Shown here piece after piece: positions 17,050 through 28,102 of a stretch of DNA of 64,000 nucleotides (the first letter of the stretch is position 1; every line of letters begins with the position of its first letter). The position numbers and the translations under genes were made by a program. The DNA comes from Neorhizobium alkalisoli (lineage in GTDB: Bacteria > Pseudomonadota > Alphaproteobacteria > Rhizobiales > Rhizobiaceae): positions 124,001 through 188,000 of the forward strand of contig NZ_PVBN01000006.1 in NCBI RefSeq assembly GCF_002968635.1, in the 5' to 3' direction. The notes under the pieces were generated by a model, which saw only the letters and a program-made list of their open reading frames with translations, did not search any database and was not told the origin of the DNA.

Positions 17050-17532
17050 TCAGGCGCGACGGGACGCAAGCCGATGCTGCAAGACGAACATTGCAACGAT
17101 GGCGGCCAGCGTGAGCAACAGGATCCAGCTCGGCCCGCCGGAAAAGACGACCGCATTCATGATGCGGCCGGGGATGAGCGTGAAGAGGCCGGCGCCGACG
17201 ATACCGCCGAGATACATGCCGATCACCGAAGCCTTGTGCGCCCGAATGTTATGGGCACGCGCCGCGCTGATCGCCCGCCAGGCGCCGGCGAGGACGAAGA
17301 TCGAAAGCAGATGAATCGGGCTGAAGCCGTAGAAGAGGTTGATCCCATGGATGAAGAAGCTGGAGAGCGAAGTGACCACCATCAGCACCATCCAGATCTT
17401 GCCAAACAGCCGGTGCTGCGGCGTACCCTTGCGATCGAGGAGAATGTAAGCGCCAAGCAGGGCGGCCGGCAGGACCGCCGCCACATGGATCTGCACGGCA
17501 AGCGGGGCGTCGAGAAGCGGTTGAAGGTTCAC
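17050..17532 (-). CDS. DUF2306 integral membrane protein
   Basis: 160 aa with four hydrophobic helices. It shows the family pattern IHVAAVLPAALLGAYILLDRKGTPQHRLFGKIW, then FFIHGINLFYGFSPIHLLSIFVLAGAW and AHKASVIGMYLGGIVGAGLFTLIPGR. The conserved His and Arg residues between helices recall haem- or quinone-binding membrane proteins, but no function is established. It is divergent from the LytTR regulator, with a 100-base gap that probably contains both promoters. In other bacteria DUF2306 genes are often paired with LytTR regulators, so this pairing may be functional. Confidence 0.8.
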   Translation of the reverse strand: MNLQPLLDAPLAVQIHVAAVLPAALLGAYILLDRKGTPQHRLFGKIWMVLMVVTSLSSFFIHGINLFYGFSPIHLLSIFVLAGAWRAISAARAHNIRAHKASVIGMYLGGIVGAGLFTLIPGRIMNAVVFSGGPSWILLLTLAAIVAMFVLQHRLASRRA

Positions 17533-17632
17533 AAGGCTACCTCTGGATCATCAAGCGATTGAACTCGCCGCCTGTTTCGGCCAAGACTGCCCGCATCTTC
17601 AACCGAAATGGCGCAGACAGCGGACAAACTTC

Positions 17633-18463
17633 GTGAAACAGGCGTTTTTCAGTTCCACGCTTCGTGAATTGCAACTCTTCATCCGCTCGCCGCGCTTCTG
17701 GATGACCTTTTCGCTCGTCGTCCTCATCTTCGCGGTCAGCGGCCCCTACGGCACATTTGAACGCATGACGTTCGGCATACGGCTTGGCTATTGGTTGATC
17801 GTGCATGCCGTCACCTGGGCGATCGCCATCACCTTTGCGCTCGCCGCCGAAGTCCTCCTGCGCGAACGGCTCGGCAACACGCTGCTGCGCATGATGACCG
17901 GCTCGCTCGCCGCGGCCTTGCCGATCGGCTTTGCGCTCGGTCTTGTCGACTTCGCTTTCACCGGAGCCTGGGGGGAAACGGCTAACGGCTTCCACCGTGC
18001 GCTGATGGCGCTTCCGCTCTGCGCCCTCTTCTGTCTGCTCACCTATACGGCGATGCATCGGCAGATCGCCGCGGTGGCTACGCCATCGGCAGCATCGGAA
18101 CAGTTCCCCGGCCGCCCCTCAGGTGCTAGCCGCCAGCCGTCCGACCCGGAGATCCTCGGCCGCCTGAAACCGCAGAATCGCGGACCGCTCGTGCGTCTGT
18201 CCGTCGAGGATCACTATACCGAGGTCGTCACCGTCCGCGGCCGCGAACTTGTCCTCCTGCGCTTTGCGGACGCGCTGAAGGAACTCGGCGATACGCCCGG
18301 CCTCCAGGTGCACCGCTCGCATTGGGTGGCGGAAGCGCATGTGCAAAAACTGAAGCGCGAAGGCGGCAAGCTGTACGTGATTACGAAAGATGGTGCCGAG
18401 ATCCCGGTGAGTCGCACTTATACAGACGCGGTGCGCATTCGCCTAAGCCACCTTTTACCCTAG
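17633..18463 (+). CDS. Membrane-anchored LytTR-domain transcriptional regulator
   Basis: 276 aa. Four transmembrane segments occupy about 20-145 (MTFSLVVLIFAVSG, YWLIVHAVTWAIAITFALAAEVLL, AAALPIGFALGLVDFAF, ALMALPLCALFCLLTYTAM). A C-terminal LytTR DNA-binding domain occupies about 185-273 (LVRLSVEDHYTEVVT, VHRSHWVAEAHVQKLKREGGKLYVITKDGAEIPVSRTY). There is no receiver domain, so it is a one-component regulator that binds DNA while membrane-bound. The signal is presumably sensed by the membrane part or by a partner. It is divergent from the DUF2306 gene, and its stop overlaps the convergent PAP2 stop in CTAG (18460-18463). It starts with GTG. Confidence 0.88.
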   Translation: MKQAFFSSTLRELQLFIRSPRFWMTFSLVVLIFAVSGPYGTFERMTFGIRLGYWLIVHAVTWAIAITFALAAEVLLRERLGNTLLRMMTGSLAAALPIGFALGLVDFAFTGAWGETANGFHRALMALPLCALFCLLTYTAMHRQIAAVATPSAASEQFPGRPSGASRQPSDPEILGRLKPQNRGPLVRLSVEDHYTEVVTVRGRELVLLRFADALKELGDTPGLQVHRSHWVAEAHVQKLKREGGKLYVITKDGAEIPVSRTYTDAVRIRLSHLLP

Positions 18464-19392
18464 GCGGACAGAGCCACACGCGGATGGAGGAAGGCGTTGG
18501 CCGCACCGGTTGCAACGCGCACAGCCGCGATGCAAAGGCATGCCACCGCAATACCGGCCGGAATGTCCACCAGATAGTGGCTGCCATGCGAGACGGCTGC
18601 TGCCGCCATGCCTATATTCAGGACCAGCAAGGGATAGCGTAGCAGACGAATCTCCCAGGCCGCCCATGCACAGAGTGCGGCAGTGGCGGCATGAACGGAA
18701 GGAAATGTCAGAATGCCGGCCGCGTTCGCGATGGAGAAAACGAAGTCTGGATTGTCCCTGACGCCGTTGAACTGGTCGAGAAAGAAATAGCCAAAGTGGA
18801 TGTTGATGTTCTGGAGGGCATCTGCATCAACCCGGTAGTAAGGATAGGCTCCGATTGCGGGAAACCAGATTGAAATGGCGCTGGCGAGGAAGCAGATCAA
18901 CGCATAACCGGCAACCATCAGATATGCCCGCTCCGCCCTACCGAGAATGGAAAGCAATACCGGCAGGGCAAGCAGCTGCACAACAAACGACTGATAGGCC
19001 AGACCCAGACTGTTGGCCAACCACGGCCGGGAATCGACAAAGGCGACAAAAGCGACCCAATCAAATCCGATAGCGGCATCAGCCATCGCCAACGAGGCGT
19101 CGGCAAGCGGCAACCCCGCTCCGATGGCGAGATATGTCGAGATTACTGTGGGGACGACCAGGAGCAAACCGATGGATAGCGGCTCGACAGCGCTTCTCAG
19201 TGCCTGCATGTTTCGCCAGGAGCAGTATGCGGTGCACAGAACAGTGGCGCCGCCGAACCACAAGAGTGGCGGCAGGAGAACGCCGTAGTCCACGCGCAAA
19301 CCGGCAATCCAAAGAAGCGGAAAAACAGCCACATACGATGTCGCTGCAATACCCAGAAGCGTATACCGCGCCCTTCGCAAATTGCCAGACAT
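18460..19392 (-). CDS. PAP2-superfamily membrane phosphatase
   Basis: 310-aa protein with multiple transmembrane helices and the split PAP2 active site: FPSVHAATAAL (the His motif) and SHGSHYLVDIPAG (second His/Asp motif). The first phosphate-binding motif (KxxxxxxRP) is not evident, as in the PAP2_3 branch related to inositol-phosphorylceramide synthases. Likely acts on lipid phosphates or transfers head groups on the periplasmic side. The ATG at 19392 (MSGNLRRARYT) is preferred over a GTG at 19404. Its stop overlaps that of the LytTR gene. Confidence 0.88.
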   Translation of the reverse strand: MSGNLRRARYTLLGIAATSYVAVFPLLWIAGLRVDYGVLLPPLLWFGGATVLCTAYCSWRNMQALRSAVEPLSIGLLLVVPTVISTYLAIGAGLPLADASLAMADAAIGFDWVAFVAFVDSRPWLANSLGLAYQSFVVQLLALPVLLSILGRAERAYLMVAGYALICFLASAISIWFPAIGAYPYYRVDADALQNINIHFGYFFLDQFNGVRDNPDFVFSIANAAGILTFPSVHAATAALCAWAAWEIRLLRYPLLVLNIGMAAAAVSHGSHYLVDIPAGIAVACLCIAAVRVATGAANAFLHPRVALSA

Positions 19393-19581
19393 GATCCGCC
19401 CCACGTTCTGGCCATGTGATTACGACAAAATCATTAATTATGCCGTAGCATCAAAGGCAGATTTCTCCACAATCGACGCCAGGCGCTTTTCCTGTCGATT
19501 TGGCGATTTATGGGGTTCCGTTCGGGGAAACATTTGCCTATAAGCCGCGTCTAGCCTGAAAAGACATGCGCGCGCGACCCG

Positions 19582-19611
19582 ACCGGTGCCCTCCACACCG
19601 TGCCGGTTTTT
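19582..19611 (+). promoter_or_regulatory. Hairpin with T-run in the carB leader (possible attenuator)
   Basis: ACCGG (19582-19586) can pair with CCGGT (19603-19607), which is followed by TTTTT. The overlapping CGGTG (19584-19588) can instead pair with CACCG (19596-19600). The two pairings are mutually exclusive. An in-frame, Arg-rich open stretch (ATG at 19566) overlaps the structure. Stems are only 5 bp, so this is tentative. Confidence 0.3.
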
Positions 19612-19640
19612 CGCGCAGGAAAAAAGCGGAAAGATACCCC

Positions 19641-23129
<3,489 letters not shown>

Positions 23130-23153
23130 ACGGATCTGCTTTCGCTATCTGAT

Positions 23154-23181
23154 GGACGCCCCTTTCCCGCGAAGGGCGTCC
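23154..23181 (+). terminator. Hairpin after carB
   Basis: GGACGCCC / GGGCGTCC stem 24 bases past the carB stop. No T-run follows, so termination would be weak or Rho-assisted. Confidence 0.45.
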
Positions 23182-23247
23182 ACTCATGTCTGTCAAAACC
23201 TCTGGAAAAGCTAGGCGTTCCGTCCTCTGATCGGCGCCACACCCAGT

Positions 23248-23361
23248 CTACAAATAGTCCCGGATCAGCCGCCACACCAGAAAAGCGACCGCGATGATGG
23301 TCGCCCACATCACAAGCGAAATCAGTACCGAGACAATCAGATATCTCAGCCGCCTCGTCAT
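23248..23361 (-). CDS. Small single-pass membrane protein (37 aa)
   Basis: Reads MTRRLRYLIVSVLISLV, then MWATIIAVAFLVW and RLIRDYL. A positively charged N-terminus (RRLR) is followed by one long hydrophobic helix (about 7-30) and a short basic/aromatic tail. It is therefore probably an inner-membrane peptide with N-in topology. It is preceded on the minus strand by CTGGAGGGCTCGCCT, a strong Shine-Dalgarno (GGAGGG) with 8-base spacing. It is convergent with carB (stop 119 bases away). A longer overlapping minus-strand frame across the same DNA has no recognisable features. I do not recognise a family, and the call rests on the ribosome-binding site and composition. Confidence 0.6.
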   Translation of the reverse strand: MTRRLRYLIVSVLISLVMWATIIAVAFLVWRLIRDYL

Positions 23362-23573
23362 AGGCGAGCCCTCCAGAATCGACGCTGAAGGCATTTAAGA
23401 ACAAGCCGGCATCATGTCTTTGTTAGCCAATCATCAAGGTTGATGGCTTCTGAACAGCCGGGGTTCGTGTCGTTACGCCTGCGCCAATCCCGCACGTTTG
23501 TGATCCGTAAAACGACAATACCCCTATTTCGGGCTTGTGGATAATCCCCCGGAAGATCGACCTGCCTACCCCC

Positions 23574-25067
23574 TTAAGCGACGTTCGAAGGACCGGAATG
23601 ATATGTTGCATTGGTTCTGACCAGGTGTTGAATCGATCGCATATCTTCTCTGAAGCGGCCCAACTCTCTCATTCTCTGGGCCTCATCCGGAATCCGGAGC
23701 AGATAGGATGGATGCACGGTCACGAAGAGTATGCGCCCATCCGCCATCGCCATGGGCTCTCCGCGCACATCCTCGAGCTTTTGGCGCATATCCGTCAACG
23801 CGAAGAGGGCTGTTGCGCCCATCGCTACCACGAGCTCCGGTTTCACCAGTTCAAGCTCCTGCATCAGCCACCAGCGGCATTGCCTGATCTCACCCATATT
23901 CGGTTTCTGATGGATGCGCCGTTTGCCTCGCGGCACGTATTTGAAGTGCTTGACGGCGTTGGTAATATAGAGAGAGCGCCGATCGATGCCGACTTCGGCC
24001 AGTGTGTCGTTGAAGAGCTTTCCGGCCGGCCCCACGAACGGCTTGCCCGCAAGATCCTCCTGATCACCCGGCTGTTCGCCGACGAACATGACCCTGGCGT
24101 CAGCTGGGCCGTCCCCGAAAACCGTCTGGGTTGCCAGACAGTGGATGTCGCAACGCGTACAGTGCCGCGCTTCCTGCTTGAGAGCCGGAAGGGTGCCGGC
24201 AGCGGGGGCCGACGGCACCGGCGCCCTGGCTGCGGCCTCCTGGATGCGGTGGTGGAAGGGCAACGGCTCACTGGCCGCTTTTTTCCCCATCTCGATCACG
24301 CTCGCCTCCGCATTCGCGATCAGATCCGGAATGAGCGCAGCTTCGGGCAGGTTCTTCCAGTATTTCTTCGGCATCTCCTTTGTCATCATCTTCACCTTGA
24401 GCCGCGCCGGATTGAAGATGGATGCATAATAGGTGCGCCAGAGATCCTCGGTCTCATCCTTCAAGTCAGGTTTTGCCGCAGGTTCGTCGCAGGTCCTCAA
24501 AGTCTCCCCATCCCAGGAGGCCGAGCCCTTCGGCGTGGCAATCAGCCAATCCATGTCCGTGAAGCGGCGCTGGAAGAAAGGCGCTACGCGCGCGAGGATG
24601 AAATGATCGGGTTCGAACCAGGAGAAGAATCGCCGGCGTCCTGCAGTCCCGGCCGACAACGGCAACTCCTTGAAGCGAACGAAGGCGGTCATCTTGTGGT
24701 AGTCCCGCCCGACGGCCTTGGCCATGCGCTGCGCCGCAACGACGTCGGTATCCGATGCCATCTGCAGGAGATGCCGCCCATGCATCAGTCGGAAGAGCAA
24801 GCGGTAGAGCAGAGCAAAACGTGTCGGATCGGAATGACAGATCACGGCCCCGGCCAGCCGGATGAAGGCCGGCGGCACGGAGAGCGGCGGATGTGCCTCA
24901 TGAGGTGGCGGCAGGTTGTTGTCGTCGAACCCGAACAGGCCGTCGGCGTCGTCCATGGTCCGCCATTCGATGACATCGGGCACGATACCCGCCATCAGAT
25001 ATGCTCGGGCCGCGTCGCGCCACTCGGTAAGGTCTCCCCTGCCCCTGAGCGAATAGCGGTACATCAT
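23574..25067 (-). CDS. UdgX-family uracil-DNA-binding protein fused to an N-terminal DUF4130 domain
   Basis: 497 aa, two parts. Residues about 1-250 form the DUF4130 domain (YRYSLRGRGDLTEWRDAARAYL, TAFVRFKE, WLIATPKGSASWDG). Residues about 295-485 form a UdgX-type uracil-DNA glycosylase-like domain: Cys-rich C303/C306/C310, motif A GEQPGDQED (330-338), the UdgX-specific loop KRRIH with His386, and motif B VHPSYLLR (451-458). In characterised UdgX proteins the His of KRRIH forms a covalent bond to the abasic sugar after uracil removal. That residue is intact here. Its ATG overlaps the stop of the radical-SAM gene (ATGA), so the two are translationally coupled. The role of the DUF4130/radical-SAM pairing is unknown. 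Confidence 0.92.
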   Translation of the reverse strand: MMYRYSLRGRGDLTEWRDAARAYLMAGIVPDVIEWRTMDDADGLFGFDDNNLPPPHEAHPPLSVPPAFIRLAGAVICHSDPTRFALLYRLLFRLMHGRHLLQMASDTDVVAAQRMAKAVGRDYHKMTAFVRFKELPLSAGTAGRRRFFSWFEPDHFILARVAPFFQRRFTDMDWLIATPKGSASWDGETLRTCDEPAAKPDLKDETEDLWRTYYASIFNPARLKVKMMTKEMPKKYWKNLPEAALIPDLIANAEASVIEMGKKAASEPLPFHHRIQEAAARAPVPSAPAAGTLPALKQEARHCTRCDIHCLATQTVFGDGPADARVMFVGEQPGDQEDLAGKPFVGPAGKLFNDTLAEVGIDRRSLYITNAVKHFKYVPRGKRRIHQKPNMGEIRQCRWWLMQELELVKPELVVAMGATALFALTDMRQKLEDVRGEPMAMADGRILFVTVHPSYLLRIPDEAQRMRELGRFREDMRSIQHLVRTNATYHSGPSNVA

Positions 25068-26296
25068 AGAAGCGAAAGCTGTTCCGGCTTCGACTGGAAC
25101 ATGGCAGCAAGGTCGGACCGGTCGACAAGTCGATGCGGTGTCCAGCCATCGCAGGCAATAAACGGCTGGACCTTCTTCAGCGATACGCCGAGCCGCTTGA
25201 GATCATCGAGCCTCAGCCGCCGGAAGCGTCGAGCCGAGAGAATTCCCTTCACGGTCTTGGTGCCGAACCCCGGCACCCGCAGCAGCCGTTCTTTGTCCGC
25301 TCTGTTCACGTCGACGGGAAACTGCTCCCGGTGTCCCAGTGCCCAGGCAAGCTTGGGATCGAGATCGAGATCGAGCATCCCGCCCGGCCGGGTTGCGGTA
25401 ATCTCGCCGATTTCGAACCCATAGAAGCGGTAAAGCCAGTCCGCCTGGTACAGCCGATGCTCACGCATCAGCGGCGGCTTGATGAGCGGCAGGTTCCTGG
25501 ACGAGTCGGGAATGGGGCTGAATGCCGAATAATAGACCCGCTTCAGACCATAGCTTCCGTAGAGCCGGGCGCTCGTGCCGAGGATCGTCGCATCGTTGGC
25601 GCCATCGGCCCCGACGATCATCTGCGTGCTCTGCCCGGCCGGAGCAAACTTCTTCCTCCGTTTGGATTGCAGCGTCGGCTCCGCCATTTCCTCGATCTTG
25701 AGCCGGAGATTGCCCATCGACTGCCGGATGCCATCCGGCCGCTTCTCCGGCGCGAACTTGGCAATGCCGTTATCGGTGGGCAGCTCGATATTGATCGACA
25801 ACCGGTCCGCATAGAGCCCGGCTTCCTCGATCAGGGAGGCCGAGGCCTCCGGAATGGTTTTCAGGTGGATGTAACCCCGGAAATTATGCGTCGTCCGCAA
25901 CTCGCGGGCAATCAGCACCATTTCCTCCATCGTGTGATCGGAGGAGCGTATGATTCCCGAAGACAGAAAGAGGCCTTCGATATAATTCCGCCGATAGAAT
26001 TCCAGCGTCAGCCAGATCACTTCCTGCGGAGTAAATCGAGCCCTTTCGACATTGCTGGAGGAGCGATTGATGCAATAGGCGCAATCATAGATGCAGAAAT
26101 TCGTGAGCAGGATCTTGAGAAGGGAAATGCAGCGGCCATCGGGCGCATAGGCATGACAGATCCCCGAACCCTCTGTCGAGCCTAGCCCTCCCGAGGCGGA
26201 AGAGTCCCTTTTAACCGTTCCGCTGGACGCACAGGAAGCATCGTATTTCGCGGCATCGGAGAGAATTGCCAATCGTTCTTTTAGCGACTTCTTCAT
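25064..26296 (-). CDS. Putative DNA modification/repair radical SAM protein (UdgX-linked)
   Basis: 410 aa. The radical SAM cluster motif CxxxCxxC is at C68, C72 and C75 (FCIYDCAYC), after a conserved GICHAYAPDGRCISLLKILLTN block. A TIM-barrel core follows, and a C-terminal helix-hairpin-helix (VNRADKERLLRVPGFGTKTVKGIL, then RLDDLKRLG) is typical of non-specific DNA binding. This family occurs next to UdgX/DUF4130 genes and is presumed to act on DNA, but the chemistry is unknown. The ATG at 26296 (MKKSLKERLAILSDAAKYDAS) is used. Only a weak AAAGAA precedes it, and the predicted transcription start is almost at the ATG. A LexA-type box at 26302-26316 covers its -10. Confidence 0.9.
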   Translation of the reverse strand: MKKSLKERLAILSDAAKYDASCASSGTVKRDSSASGGLGSTEGSGICHAYAPDGRCISLLKILLTNFCIYDCAYCINRSSSNVERARFTPQEVIWLTLEFYRRNYIEGLFLSSGIIRSSDHTMEEMVLIARELRTTHNFRGYIHLKTIPEASASLIEEAGLYADRLSINIELPTDNGIAKFAPEKRPDGIRQSMGNLRLKIEEMAEPTLQSKRRKKFAPAGQSTQMIVGADGANDATILGTSARLYGSYGLKRVYYSAFSPIPDSSRNLPLIKPPLMREHRLYQADWLYRFYGFEIGEITATRPGGMLDLDLDPKLAWALGHREQFPVDVNRADKERLLRVPGFGTKTVKGILSARRFRRLRLDDLKRLGVSLKKVQPFIACDGWTPHRLVDRSDLAAMFQSKPEQLSLL

Positions 26297-26301
26297 TACG
26301 T

Positions 26302-26332
26302 GTTCTTTATTTGTTCCGCTTAAGGAAGTCAA
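26302..26332 (-). promoter_or_regulatory. LexA-type SOS operator within the radical-SAM/UdgX promoter
   Basis: GTTC (26302-26305), seven bases, GTTC (26313-26316) exactly matches the alphaproteobacterial LexA box GTTC-N7-GTTC. On the minus strand, TTGACT (26332-26327), 17 bases, TAAAGA (26309-26304) is a good sigma-70-type promoter, and the operator covers its -10. Predicted initiation falls at about 26297, adjacent to the ATG at 26296, so the mRNA may be leaderless. Confidence 0.75.
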
Positions 26333-26458
26333 GACATTGACAAATGGATGGGCTTGGACTCTCATGCGGAGGCTTGGATCCCTCCCGACAGAGCTTCGAA
26401 ATTTCTAGCGTTCGTTGTCAAAGTTCTGTTATAGTGAACCAAATTTTGATCTTACGAT

Positions 26459-26494
26459 GGTTCCGAAGTTTTACTCCGGAACCTGTTTCTTTTT
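26459..26494 (+). promoter_or_regulatory. Intrinsic-terminator-like attenuator in the greA leader
   Basis: GGTTCCG (26459-26465) pairs with CGGAACC (26477-26483), followed by TGTTTCTTTTTG. It ends 42 bases before the greA ATG. The upstream gene runs the other way, so there is nothing to terminate except the greA leader itself. A -10-like TATAGT lies at 26430-26435. Confidence 0.6.
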
Positions 26495-26536
26495 GTGTTC
26501 GCGGCATCCGCGGACATGAGTCTGAAGGACAGTGAA

Positions 26537-27013
26537 ATGGTTGATAAGGTACCGATGACGCCAAACGGTTTTGCCAAGCTGCAGGAAGAACTGCGCTGGC
26601 GCCAGCAGGAGGAGCGTCCCCGTATCATCGAGGCGATTGCGGAGGCCCGCGCTCACGGCGATCTTTCGGAAAATGCCGAATACCATGCCGCCAAAGAAGC
26701 CCAGAGCCACAACGAAGGCCGCATCACCGAGCTTGAAGACCTGACGGCGCGCGCCGAGATCATCGACCTCACCAAGATGTCCGGCTCGAAGATCAAGTTC
26801 GGCGCCACCGTCAAGCTCGTCGACGAGGATACCGACGAGGAGAAGACCTACCAGATCGTTGGCGACCAGGAAGCCGATGTGAAGGCAGGCCGCATTTCCA
26901 TCTCTTCCCCGATTGCCCGCGCGATGATCGGCAAGGAAGCCGGCGAATCGATCGAAGTTGTCGCGCCAGGCGGCTCCAAGGCCTACGAGATTCTGTCCGT
27001 TTCCTGGGGCTGA
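26537..27013 (+). CDS. greA: Transcription elongation factor GreA
   Basis: 158-aa cleavage-stimulating factor that rescues backtracked RNA polymerase. An N-terminal antiparallel coiled coil (about 1-75) has the catalytic acidic tip in [15 protein letters not shown], and a C-terminal FKBP-like domain follows (about 80-158, [11 protein letters not shown]...). The ATG at 26537 ([11 protein letters not shown]) has AAGGA eight bases upstream. It is followed directly by lpsB, whose proposed TTG start begins one base after the greA stop, so the two are probably co-transcribed. A terminator-like hairpin in its leader suggests attenuation. Confidence 0.97.
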   Translation: MVDKVPMTPNGFAKLQEELRWRQQEERPRIIEAIAEARAHGDLSENAEYHAAKEAQSHNEGRITELEDLTARAEIIDLTKMSGSKIKFGATVKLVDEDTDEEKTYQIVGDQEADVKAGRISISSPIARAMIGKEAGESIEVVAPGGSKAYEILSVSWG

Positions 27014-28102
27014 TTGTCCGTGGGGAAAAACGGCGATCCCGCCATCATCGATATCCGTGACGTCGAGGTCGTCGCCCCGAACTTCAAGCGGCGGCTCTCC
27101 GGCGTCACCTCGACGATCATCCAGCTCGTGCCCGTACAGAGATCGCTCGGCCAGAAGGTGGCGACGCTGGGGCCGGGATTGCCTGCCGATCTTCCGCACA
27201 TCCGCTACCGCGATCTTTGGGCGCTATGGGTTCCTCCGCGCGGCAAGCGGTTCCGCGTCTGGCATGCCCGCCGCAATATCGAGATGCTGCCGGCCATCCT
27301 GATGCGGGGCATGCTTCGCATGCCCTTGAAGATCGTCTTTACATCCGCCTCGCAGCGACGCCACACCGGCTGGACCAAGTGGCTGATCTCGAAGATGGAC
27401 GCCGTCATCGCGACCAGCAACAAGACGGCCGACTATCTTGCCGTGCCGAACACGGTAATCCTGCACGGCATCGACACTGATCGTTTCTCGCCGCCGGTCG
27501 AAAAGGCCGAGGCGAAACGCGCCCGAGGTCTGGACCCGATGAAAAAATTCGTGGGCTGCTTCGGACGCGTGCGGCACCAGAAGGGCACCGATGTTTTCGT
27601 CGATTCGATGATCCGCCTCCTGCCGGCACGGCCCGACTGGGCCGCGGTGGTTGCCGGTCGCGCCACCGGCCCGCATGTCGATTTCGAAAACGGCCTGAAG
27701 GCGAAGGTGGCCGCTGCGGGTCTCGCCGACCGCATCCTCTTCGTTGGCGAGCACACTGATATCAACGAGTGGTATCGGGCGCTCGATCTCTTTATCGCGC
27801 CGCAGCGCTGGGAAGGGTTCGGGCTGACCCCCCTCGAAGCCATGGCGACCGCCCTTCCGGTCATCGCCACCGATGTCGGTGCCTTTCCGGAGCTTCTGGT
27901 GACAGGCGACCAGGAGACCGGCGTGATCATTGCGGGTGGCAGCGCCGATGCGATGATCGAAGCCGCAGCCTCCTTCATGGATAACGAAAGCCGCAGACAC
28001 GCGGCCGCTGCCCGCTCGCGGGCGCATGTATTGGAGAACTTCAGCATCGAGGGCGAAGCAAAACGCCTCGGCAACATCTACCGGATCACGGCTTCTGCTT
28101 GA
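27014..28102 (+). CDS. lpsB: LPS-core mannosyltransferase LpsB/LpcC (GT4)
   Basis: 362-aa GT-B fold glycosyltransferase (GT4 family). The N-terminal domain begins DVEVVAPNFKRRLSGVTSTIIQLVPVQRS, matching rhizobial LpsB/LpcC. The C-terminal donor-binding domain shows FGRVRHQKGTDVFVDSM and the EX7E-type segment EGFGLTPLEAMATALPVIATDVGAFPELL. These enzymes add mannose to the inner LPS core from GDP-mannose on the cytoplasmic side. A TTG immediately after the greA stop is taken as start. A GTG at 27020 is an alternative. Its last 17 bases overlap the convergent lpsE gene. Confidence 0.9.
   Translation: MSVGKNGDPAIIDIRDVEVVAPNFKRRLSGVTSTIIQLVPVQRSLGQKVATLGPGLPADLPHIRYRDLWALWVPPRGKRFRVWHARRNIEMLPAILMRGMLRMPLKIVFTSASQRRHTGWTKWLISKMDAVIATSNKTADYLAVPNTVILHGIDTDRFSPPVEKAEAKRARGLDPMKKFVGCFGRVRHQKGTDVFVDSMIRLLPARPDWAAVVAGRATGPHVDFENGLKAKVAAAGLADRILFVGEHTDINEWYRALDLFIAPQRWEGFGLTPLEAMATALPVIATDVGAFPELLVTGDQETGVIIAGGSADAMIEAAASFMDNESRRHAAAARSRAHVLENFSIEGEAKRLGNIYRITASA

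Noticed and set aside
15612-17156. 514-codon minus-strand frame overlapping the Fsr-type MFS gene
   Set aside because: It is in a different frame from the transporter and consists of low-complexity Arg/His-rich translation.
23535-25424. 629-codon plus-strand frame across the UdgX gene
   Set aside because: Antisense to a clear UdgX/DUF4130 coding sequence; composition is His/Arg/Pro-rich without domains.
26410-26426. GTTC...GTTC near greA as a second LexA box
   Set aside because: The spacing is nine bases, not seven, so it does not fit the operator.
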